Origin: Nymphaea colorata
Taxonomy: Eukaryota; Streptophyta; Magnoliopsida; Nymphaeales; Nymphaeaceae
DNA length: 64,000 bases
Direction of reading: 5' to 3'
NCBI RefSeq assembly: GCF_008831285.2
Contig: NC_045148.1
Span: 13,618,802 to 13,682,801 of the forward strand
Shown here: piece after piece, positions 54,342 to 64,000 of the stretch
Numbering within the stretch: position 1 is the stretch's first letter
Layout: the number at the start of each line of letters is the position of its first letter
Translations under genes and position numbers: made by a program
Notes under the pieces: model-generated
What the model saw: the letters and a program-made list of their open reading frames with translations, nothing else
The model's database searches: none
What the model was told of the DNA's origin: nothing

Positions 54342-57300
54342 TTATGAAGACCGTTTTCTCTTGTGAGGTTTCAATTTCCTTACTTCCCCTTCATCATCAT
54401 TCAACAAATGATCATATTCTTCCAGGCTAGCAAAGGGTGAAGCTCCAGATTTTTTTCCGCCAGTTCTTGGATGCTTCCTTTTGCCAGATGTTTTGCCAAC
54501 ATTTACAGCATCTAAATCAAGTTCATCAGCAGCAGCATCATCACCACCAGAGAAAGCAGCACTTCTAGCTGTAGAGGTCTTTCGCTTCTTCCTGTTCTCA
54601 GTGCCTTCATTAATATGAACAGAACCACCTTCTAAATTGGCATCAGCATCATATAAATTATCTTCATCACTATCTTCAGACAAACCAGCTGAAATATCTG
54701 CTTCATCATCACTGCCATCTGCAAGCAATTCATCATCATCATCAATGATTTCATCAAGTTTGTCATAGTCATACTCGCCATCACTTTCTACCACCATGCC
54801 TGCTGAAGTTGCCAATAATTCATCAATCTCCTCATTGTCACTCTGATCAGCTTCATCAAAATCATCTTGGTCCTTATCAAGACCAATCAATTCTTCAGCT
54901 GCCTCGTCTTCAGTCTGCTTCTTCTTCTTTCTCCTCTTGGATGAGCTCTTTTTGTTCACATAGAACCTGTGAAATACTATATCCTCAGGAGCAACTTCTT
55001 CCTCAGCCAGTGACAATATCTCTGACCCAACGAAATGTTTGTTTAGATCAAGCTGCATGAAAAATTAAAAAAAAGAAAAAGAAAAAGATCAACACACATG
55101 TTCTCAAAAGAAACTATTCTATACTAAATAGCACCAAAAATGCCAGGCTGGTCCCACAGCAGCCCATTAAGCATGAGCAGACTACCCAAATAATTGTAAT
55201 TCAACATGGCTTCAACGGACATAGGTAGGGTTGGCCCTTCTGAAACCAGGTTCAAAAGCAAATAAAAACCAATTTTATGTCTTTTCGGTGCTAGCATGTT
55301 ATCCAATATAAAGCTGACCCCAATTGCCAGGTCCTCAAGTTAATCAGGTTTCATGAGCAATAACGAGGCTGATTGTGCACAAGACACCTCAATGCTCATC
55401 AGTGAAATGGTCTAGTAGAACAATAGTATCGAGTATGCATGGGTTCATCTGTTTGTCCTTGTCGCATCAATAAAAATATGTGCCATGACACTAACTTCTG
55501 GAAGAAAATCATTTGTTATCCAAATAACATATACAAACCTTTCTTGCAGGTGCAATTTCAGAACCACCATGCCATGTGCCTCCTGACCTCCAACTAGATT
55601 TTGGTTTCTTTTCAATAAACTTGTCCAGAAAGGCAGAAAGAGACAAATCTCTTATTGGTTCACCATTGTACACAACAACTGCGCCTGATAGTAGGGTACG
55701 GGCCATTGTAGCTACTGACGGATGTACATGCAATGCCAGAGCTGTCAACTCCCACCAACTTGTACAATCTGCACGACTGTTAAAGCAATTTAGTAAAAAT
55801 GTTAGGAATAAATCAAACTAATCCTCATCATGTTTAAGACCGTTCCTATAGCAGACTAATTTAGAACGAAAATTTATCATATCTTTTCAGAAAATGGAAG
55901 TAAATGGTGAAAACACGAACAATTGTCAAAATAGGACGAACATGGGGGTGGGGACACAAAACAGATATATGCAGAGGAAAAATATATCATTATTTCCTGC
56001 ATCGATTGCTTAAGAATCTAGGGATAATTTTGTTACATTTTGACAAAAAGAAAACCTGTACTAACATGGGAAAAGCTAACTGTCTCCATTGACTTTCCTA
56101 GAAGAACTTTCCACTTTGCAGCATTCTAATATATATGCTTATTTACTACATATACATTATGAGAGATCTCAGTTTGTAAAGTTGTGCCATCAATTTTTTC
56201 CCTTGGTTTTTCCTCATGACAGCAGTTAGCCAGGCATGATGTACAATGAAAAAGGGAAAGGACTTGGGTACATGAGAACAAAAGCAAACCCACATTATAA
56301 ATTCATTGAAGAAATGCAAATTCTGTTTAAGCAGTTTCCATAGATAATCTATAGCACCTAAAGATCCACTTCTTCATGGGAACATGATTGCTTTACCTGA
56401 ATCTCGCTAAAGTAAAGGCTACAAAAAACCAAACATACATGAAAGAGAACGTGACAGTCCACCTAGCCCTTGCTTGTGGAAATATTCCCACCATGGCGAG
56501 CTAAGTGCATGCCACAAAGAGCTTGATGTAACATAAGACAGGCATAGGGTTGTAAATATACCAGAAAGAAGGCTCCCGATGCTTAACATCATATCCACCA
56601 GGCATCACTGATTTCAGATTGGAAACCTGACCATGTCCTTTCTCATGTGCAGGTTTTGTATCATGTTCTCCCATGCTAGGTAATGATTTTACAGCTCTTG
56701 CTTCACTTCTAAAAAAACCTTCTTCCCCCTCTGAGCCACTTGTTTCATCATCTGACAAGTTAGAATCTGGAATTTCACTCTCCTCTGAGTCAGAAACCCT
56801 ACTAATATCAACAGCATTATGCCCATTAGACACAACATCTGTTGAGGTGGTAACCCTTGTAATGGGAGAAACGCCAGCCATATCTTCAGGATCCTCTATG
56901 ACATCATCAAAATGTTCGAGACCATCATCACCAGACTCATTCTGCAGCAACATGTTCCTGAAAATTCCTTCAAATTATGATTTGTGATAGAGCTATATTG
57001 TGTAAATATTTTACATGATAAAACTAAAAAACAAGCATAAACATGTAGCTCATTATATTTAACCAGAAAGATAATAATTTAACATTCTTCCTGACCACAG
57101 AAGAGGTCTTGCTTTGAGAACTTCAGACAACAGAACCAGGCATCCACATGCGTACTGTGGTGGTTGATGTAGGGCAACCTGAAGATATGGCATAAATGTA
57201 AGTAATCTTTTGCATTCTAAAGCTTTAGCAACCAATAAAGGTCAACAGTCACATAATCATTTAAGGGGCTCAAATGAAACATCAGAGATAGGCTTAACTA

Positions 57301-60300
57301 GGAACGTCATTACCCAGTGGAGTATATAAGTTGGTCTGCATTAATCTAAATAGGCTAACAGCCTCAAAGGAAATAATAAATTTTACAAATCTTGAAAACA
57401 ATGTACACAACAAGCAACAAAGTACCAATTAGAACATTTAACTGTCTAGAACCACTAGCATGCTGACCACTACACTGATACTATCACTAATTTTGACAGG
57501 GCCATTGCTACAAAGACATTTTTCAGTAAATGGATGAAACAATAAAGAAAAAAAATGACAAGGACATTCTGCAAACCTAATGCAAAAACCCAAATGGTAA
57601 AGTCATGACTTGTGAGAAAAGAAGCCAATGAAGTCACAGCAGAAGGGGGTCACACAAACGTGATAGAGTAAGTGGCTGTAAATTCATAACTTAAAGCCTT
57701 TTAAATGACAGCACGACTAAGCTATTTGAACATTAATGGAAGAGTTAACTTTGGTTTTGCGTCTTGAAGAGGACGTAAAAAGAATACAGCTATTTTTCCA
57801 AGACGCACAAAGGGAATTATACAGACCACTGTCGAGGACAGGATGCAAAGTACTATTATTTGTTACTGGATCGGGCATAGCATGTAATGATGGCATAAGA
57901 ATATATATCTAGGGAGAAATAGTATTGATTTTGTCTCATAATTCAAGCAATCCCCAGACAAGTGTTCACATAAACATGCATTTCCAGGAAAACAGAAAAT
58001 ACACCCTTCCTATTCATGAAGAGATAAACATGGCATAAAAAATTTATGTAAAAATTCATGCAAAAAATTGAACAGAAAAATGTACAACCAACTAACAAAG
58101 GGAAAGAGCAATAACCTGAAGAACCTACAGGAAGACTAAAACCAAAGAAAGATGAGGAATAAATCAGGCGATATATTTGAAAACTATACAGGATTGGATT
58201 ATCACAATCTTCATCACTAATAGGATAACAGCAGCAAGAAAATCACCATTCCAAAGTCAAACCAGCAGCAATGCTAGCTTACCTGCAGCAATCTTTTAGA
58301 AAAGGCAGCTACTCTCTTTACATTCACATCACTTTTCATTGCTTGCAACAGAAGTGCAAGAAACCTTTCAGACTGTAACAAAGAGAATGAAAAAAACGAG
58401 TAAGTTGAAGTTACAAGGTACAAGCCATTCCAAGTATAGATAACAATTTTAACTTCAACCACATAGGAGAACTACTTTCTCTGAACTTTGCAACCTATAG
58501 AAAAAGGATACAGGCACAAGACTCTAGGATCATGGTTTACTTTTTTTTTTTTTTTCCCTCTTGTGGCTCCATACCTAGAGGCTCTACATATACCAAAGAA
58601 CATGCACTTGGCAACAACAAGTGGTTATGCAGTTACAAGATATGGATGCAAGGAAAGCACACCCGGTGCAGTTTAAGGTGTCTTATGATCTGTAAACAAG
58701 TAATGGCTACTTCAACAGTTAGAATTAAAAGGCTTGGATCATAGCTCCAGCTATGAGTCTCCTAGTTTCAATGATCAACCCCACAACAGAGAGATTTCTT
58801 CCTCAGCACACTCATACGATACAGCCTGGCATGCCACTGTTGCCATGGTTGCATATGAAGTTATGTATGGGAAATCGCCAACTGATCCCAGAAGTATAGA
58901 ACCAATAACAGTCCAGATGAAAAGGTAAACAAAGCTCAGAAGTCGTGAAGAGATACTAATCTGCTCAACGAGAATTTATGATGGGCGCAAAACAGGATGA
59001 AACAACTCTATGACAAAAATAAGGAGAACCAAATTTTCCAGGTGGTAAACTTGTTGCTACTCAAGAATCTGCCAGCTCTCAAGAATGATTATTGAAGAGG
59101 CAAACACAAACTATCCCCTAAATAACATGGACTTTTTAGCAAGGGTAGGAAATGCAACATATCGCATCTGAAGAATTCAGCCATACAGTCAGTGCTTTGT
59201 GTGTCACGATATTCAAGGTAACTGAGGAATCCCATACACAATCAGTTATGCCACCCCTCATGATCTCAACCTTTTAAGGTCCTCGAGCAGTAGAGATTCA
59301 GAAGGATGGGAGATTGGCAATTTAGTGGCTGGTTGAACAGGGTGAGGAGGAACATGAAGAATTGACATTGGAAAGCTGCACGGAAAAGAATCTTTTTCCT
59401 TGTTCTCGATCCGGAGGACAAGGTGATTTTTGGGAGGGAAGAAATTGATGCAGCTTAACAGGTATTATGGTCTGTAAATAACTAAGGGCAGTTCAAATGT
59501 TAGTCTTGAAAGGTTCAGATCGCACGTCTGGTTATGGGTCTCTTAGTTTTGATATCCAGCTCAGTAGCTATACAAAGCAAGTATATCACAGAAAATCCTT
59601 CATCTCTGAATATGCAGAGTATTACCATGCACCACATAATTAGAGGACCAGTATGCCTAGAGCCCTAAATAGCTTTTCAATAATGCCCTCAAGATCCAAC
59701 TTGGTTGTGAATTTACCAAAAACTACTAAAGCAATAACTACATTCCAAGCTGTACCATTCATATTTGACCGCATAAAATCATTAGAGTGAAAGATTCCAC
59801 CACACTGTAGATCTTATACAGCAAAATTCTTGACCATCTTGCACAATCAAACGCACTGCAGTTTTTTTTACTGTACAAGAGTAAAAGTTCTGTAATGATG
59901 GTCACCTTCCATGTCCCAAGTCATTTAACCATGATAATGGCACCAAGACGCAAGAAAACTGGATTACCCACAGAAATCAACTTAAAACTAATTCACCATA
60001 CAAACTAAACATATTTCCTATGCTAGTTCTAGGGACATGATTTGCTTAATATCCAGAATATCCTCTTGGATGCCCCTCCTAATTGACATTATTACTGAAT
60101 TCAAAACTCTACCTCAAGGAAATGCATAAACACATAAATTATACAATAATACATGCTCTATCTCATCATTTTCTAAAGGCCATTAGTCATCATAAATAAT
60201 ATGTATCAAGCAATAAGAAAAACTAGAGGTATCACAGTTCACAGAAAGTACTTAAAAATTAAGAAAGAGGAGAACTCCAAGTTTAAGAAAAGAAGAGAAA

Positions 60301-63300
60301 GTTACACTTGTTGACTTCATGATAGTGGGAACCAGAAGATTGGAATACAGGGCACGATAAAAACGGTCGCTGACTGCCTGGTTTTTGGACAATATCTGAA
60401 AGAGAAGCATCAATGCTTGCACTCCGATATTGAAATTCTTTGAATGAGCCTAAAATTGAGATACACCGGATTAGGCCCAGAAATATAAAAGTAAAAGCAA
60501 TTGATCGGCTTTGCAATTTCACCACCCCTAGCAGGAAGACTTAACACATTCCCTTTGGTCCTCACCAATTTGAAAAGCACAGGGGTTTGATGTTCAATAA
60601 CAGCATCAGCCTCCTCAGATGAGACGAAAGGAAATGCCCTGTTGACACCCTGCAGGAAAAAAGGAAACATGTAACAGGTACTCTGGACTCAAGATATGCT
60701 AAATGTATCTCTATTAGTTGTATTCTTTCTTTTATTTCCAAGTGTATACACATTCTACACCTACAAGGTAAACCTTAGTACTAGGTTGTGTATGCAGAGG
60801 TATACTCTTTGATTTTATTGAAGTATGTTAACTATATATCATGATTCATTCTTTGTTTTCAGATGACACTTTTGTACTTATGTTTACCATGTTTTTGACT
60901 CGGTTGCTTTCTGAATAACCGACTGGCACTCTGAATTAGTCTTAAGTGCCAGTTCAAAGGAAACCATGTAGCCCTTGAACTTTCTTTTCACCATCCATTA
61001 GACTGGCCAGCAAAAATATACGAGAGAAATAGACTGTAGTGGACACCTCTTTGACTAGCCGTTGTACAAGTTACGATGTACATATGAGAGTGTAGGATGC
61101 AATTTTTAGTGCAGAAATACATGTCTCTATGAGTGAATTTAGGGTAGCAAGTGTGAGTCAACATGTTTTTCTGAGTCCTTTAATAGTAGCTTCTGAGTTG
61201 CAATGTGTAATGCAAATTTTTGTTTTATATGATTAGTAACACGATATATTCCCTTGACTGTGCAGATTGGGTTTCTGCTTTGTCCACAATATTCTGAAAC
61301 AAATAAGTGTGATGCATGTTCATGTGCAACATGAGATAATAAATATTTGTAATAGAATAAAAGGAAACAATCAAGAGTTAGAGCAGTTTCTGAATAACAA
61401 AATAAAAGAAAAGGACACACTTTTAAGGAATACAGTCATTTTACTAAATGAAGATAGTAACTGAGAAATAGATTAAAAAGTAGAATATATAGAGCAGACT
61501 TACAATCAGAAGTGCAGATAAAAGACGACAATCAATTTCAACAGCAGGCAACAAAGATGAACCCTCATTTTCCTTTTTGTGAGCAGCTTTTGCAACTTGC
61601 TTCTGCACTGTTTTCTTTCCTCTTACAGCTTTTTCACCACCACCCACTTCAGAAGTCAATACCTGAGAAATTGGAAAAAAGACTCACCAAAAAGGTAATG
61701 GAAATGATATAAGAGTCATTGAACACTTGAAAGAATGAAAATCAAAAGACTGAACAAAAATATGTGCAATATAGCACAGTGGCTACTAGGAGACTGTATC
61801 CCAATGGCCAGAAGAATGGAGATTTCCAGCAGCCAATTGTAAAGCCTAGTTCATGCAGATTAACATTCCTTCGTATAGAGATTAGATTTAGTTTGTTTTG
61901 TTGTTTCTCATATTAGATTACATTTAATGAGAAATGTTAAACTTCTGCCATTGGTTTTGCATATTCAATGATTGTATTGACTTTCAATCTCACCAACGAT
62001 TACATTTCAAATATTAGTAATAGTTGACATAACTACAAAAAAAAAAGTCGCCTTTTTGGCCTAGGCGTGCTTAGGCACTAGGCGCTGCCTGGCGCCCAGG
62101 CAGCACCTAGCTGCCTTGACAACATAGGATGTAAGGCACACTGAGTCAGAATATACACAAGTTCCAAAGACATAATATATCTTACAGTTCTGAATTGTTA
62201 GGAATTAACCACGCTCTCTCAAAGCAAAAAAATTAGATGTAACAACTCACAGCATGATTCTTAAGGAATATTTACAACAGTGCTTCAAAGATTTTATTTT
62301 CTTGCAAACAACAGGAACTAATAAAGAAGCCAGAACTTATTTAAGCTTTGCATTCTAATCAGACTGACTTGCTGCTTAGTGTTTGATAATATTGAAATAG
62401 GGACAACATGAGCACTAATAGATTCATAAAGAAAGAAAGAAAGAATGTGGACAGATAGCCATGCATCATGTGCATACACATGGAGGAAAAGGGGGGAGAG
62501 GGAGAGGGAGAGAGAGAGAGAGAGAGAGAGAGATGGCCTTTCAAGATGAGCTAGGATTAGTGTCAGACCAACCAGAAAAGAGGGAGAGAGATGTCCATAT
62601 TCCACCATAAAATGCCCTCAGTTTCCTTCCTCAAAATGAAAAAACTAGTTTGCAATGGTCGCAGGAAACAGGAATACAACTTAATGATTGTTTACTAGAT
62701 AAAACTTCCAGTTAAGCTACTAAAGCATACAAATTTGTTGTTCCAGTTTGAATACAATACATCTGATCATCTTGCCATGCTCTAGGACAAAATGCCAACT
62801 CTTTAAAGATAACATAATACTGCAGAGGTGACAATAGGCTAACTTATAACAAAAAATCTCAATAAATTCAAAATATTGGACATATTTGTAACTATGATTT
62901 AACACAGCAATAGCTTGAGACCTTTCTCTTATTGATGACGAGAATTCAACAAAAACTTAATTAGCATTACTTTCAAATTTCAAACAACAGAAGTTTCATG
63001 AAGAGAACGACAAAGAGAATAGGAAAGAAAGAGATAGTAATAAAGACAAATCCCAAGAAGAATACAAGTGAAACACCCTGCCTTCACACCTTAAAAAGCG
63101 CAAAATAAATGTCCACCAACCGCTTTGCTACTTTAGGACCATCTCCTTTGCTATGCAGGACAATCTGGTTCAGAAAATTTATCTGCACATTGGACATACC
63201 ATGAACAAGGGAAAAGTCAAGAAGTTGTCATGAAAGCTGTTATAAGTTGTTAACCTCATCACGTAGACATGGAAGCAAGAAAAGCCCGACAGCTTGAATA

Positions 63301-63659
63301 ATAATGTTGTGGCACAACTGGAAGCTTAAAGAGAGGAAATGTTCTAATATTCAACTTCATTATATTTTTAAAGTTTAATTCTTTGTGTTGCACATCTAAC
63401 AACATGAAACAATCTGGTCTATTCAACACAATCAGATGTGTCTTTCAATAATTTCTATAACATTTATTACAAGCATAAGAAAAGTGCTTTTAGAAACCCA
63501 CAAATAATTACACATAAATGCATAACCACTTCTATGCTCATATATGCCTGTAGTTTCAAGCTGCAAAAAACGAAACAGAGAACTTACAGCATGACATTTT
63601 GCCCTCAAGCCAACATGTGGACGGAAGAGAAAGAAGTCGACCTCCTCAATAACAACCAA
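54342..63659 (-). CDS. SWA2: CBF/Mak21 nucleolar ribosome-biogenesis protein, SLOW WALKER2/NOC1/CEBPZ type, C-terminal ten exons (5' partial)
   Basis: Minus-strand exons 63588-63659, 63090-63182, 61504-61662, 60566-60649, 60306-60449, 58283-58372, 57096-57178, 56562-56957, 55539-55776, 54342-55052. All are GT-AG and phases add to 690 codons without a break. Conserved blocks: VVIEEVDFFLFRPHVGLRAK, KGDGPKVAKRLVDIYFALFK, LLSALLI + GVNRAFPFVSSEEAD, NIGVQALMLLFQILSKNQAV, VKRVAAFSKRLLQ, PPQYACGCLVLLSEVLKARP, PGGYDVKHREPSF, CTSWWELTALALHVHPSVAT, LDLNKHFVGSEILSLAEEEV. This is the CBF/Mak21 (NOC) family: yeast Noc1/Mak21 and Arabidopsis SWA2 help early 60S subunit assembly in the nucleolus. The C-terminus is very acidic with Lys-rich nuclear-signal stretches (KKSSSKRRKKKK; HKRKRSS at the end). 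The N-terminus lies right of the window. Confidence 0.9.
57179..58282 (-). other. SWA2-like intron, nothing recognised
   Basis: AT-rich intron of about 1.1 kb without open frames of note. Confidence 0.4.
58640..59560 (+). mobile_element. Decayed Ty3/gypsy (chromovirus-like) fragment in SWA2-like intron
   Basis: On the plus strand 58797-58925 reads AYDTAWHATVAMVAYEVMYG (integrase end pattern: WH....M.P.E..YG..P). It is followed by pieces like AKQDETTL and the NQIFQVV region, and at about 59300-59430 WLVEQGEEE...LDPEDKV-like chromodomain remnants, all with stops and frame changes. It lies antisense to the host gene. Two diverged direct repeats (58668-58775, 59450-59560) bracket it. No clear LTR ends or target duplication. 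Confidence 0.5.
59561..60305 (-). other. SWA2-like intron remainder, nothing recognised
   Basis: AT-rich intron sequence between the gypsy fragment and the exon at 60306. Confidence 0.4.
61663..63089 (-). other. SWA2-like intron with GC-rich palindromic repeat and (AG)n run
   Basis: 1.4 kb intron. At 62048-62125 it has a GC-rich stretch of interleaved inverted repeats (GCCTAGGCG, CTAGGCGC, CTGGCGCCCAGG, CCTTGACAAC). At about 62507-62533 there is an (AG)n run within a purine-rich segment. Confidence 0.5.
62048..62125. repeat. GC-rich palindromic repeat, probably a MITE end
   Basis: Preceded by an A run; contains CCTAGGCG, TAGGCGC and the near-perfect palindrome CCTGGCGCCCAGG, and ends CTGCCTTGACAAC. 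This CCTAGGCG-type motif is common in dispersed plant repeats. Only one end could be outlined. Confidence 0.4.
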
Positions 63660-64000
63660 CTACAAAAAAGATAATCTTTTGATGAGATATCTCTGACATA
63701 CACAAACCATTGATGCATACAGATACACATAGAACATCAAGTGGACTTCAAGAAAACAGACTATAAAAGATGTTAAATGGCCAAACAGAGAAATGGGCAG
63801 CAATAGTGCCACATGGATCATTCAACTTGACAGTTTACACCATGTCAAACGAAAATTATTCTTTTCATGCACCCCATGTTAAGCGCAGACCTAACAAATG
63901 AGTTTCTAAGTTTCGTTTATTTCTGTTTTTGTGTTTTCAGCTTAAGTATTTCTTTTATGCAATGGGTCAGGTGGCTCAGGTCCAGTTAGGCCTGTCTTAA
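63660..64000 (-). other. Intron of SWA2-like gene at window edge
   Basis: Starts with the acceptor (TTTTTTGTAG on the minus strand) of the exon at 63659. No exon recognised in the remaining 340 bp; upstream exons should lie right of the window. Confidence 0.5.

Noticed and set aside
54809-55060. Plus-strand frame over the last SWA2-like exon (also 56673-56987)
   Set aside because: Shadow of the acidic, Asp/Ser-rich minus-strand coding sequence.

Overview
This is a plant (angiosperm) nuclear window. It has intron-rich genes with GT-AG borders, plant-specific families (an AUGMIN subunit, a subfamily XI bHLH factor, an NDR1/HIN1-like LEA protein), plant Ty3/gypsy retrotransposons and AT-rich non-coding DNA with many microsatellites. 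The species cannot be told from the sequence.

Layout. (1) 1-5049 and 30004-30846 (+): the 3' half of an AUG4/HAUS4-like AUGMIN gene, split by a very large insertion; an older antisense gypsy fragment sits in another of its introns. (2) 5050-29998: a Ty3/gypsy element of the Tat type (two RNase H domains, ~3.4 kb LTRs, an extra ORF before gag, tandem repeats before the 3' LTR). Its outer ends are flanked by a 5-bp target duplication CCCAG. The window shows LTR-internal-LTR(part)-100 N-internal(part)-LTR. The second internal copy matches the first apart from mostly homopolymer indels, so the second unit is probably an unmerged contig overlap and the real locus a single ~15.9 kb element. (3) 30847-34790: intergenic. 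(4) 34790-39107 (+): bHLH transcription factor of the LRL/UNE12 group, seven coding exons. (5) 39108-43148: intergenic. (6) 43149-44614 (-): three-exon NHL/LEA_2 membrane protein. (7) 46252-51400 (-): FYVE + Ysc84 (SH3YL1-like) protein, with a 446-bp hAT-like MITE in an intron. (8) 51400-54341: intergenic. (9) 54342-63659 and beyond (-): the C-terminal ten exons of a CBF/Mak21 nucleolar protein (SLOW WALKER2/NOC1/CEBPZ type), with a chromovirus-like fossil in one intron.

The host genes form no operon or pathway; they are independent housekeeping, regulatory and membrane genes with repeats in their introns and spacers. The retrotransposon is dead as read: shared in-frame stops and frameshifts interrupt its pre-gag ORF, gag, protease/G-patch and pol. 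Exon borders were placed by eye from splice signals, frame continuity and remembered family conservation; nothing was aligned by software.
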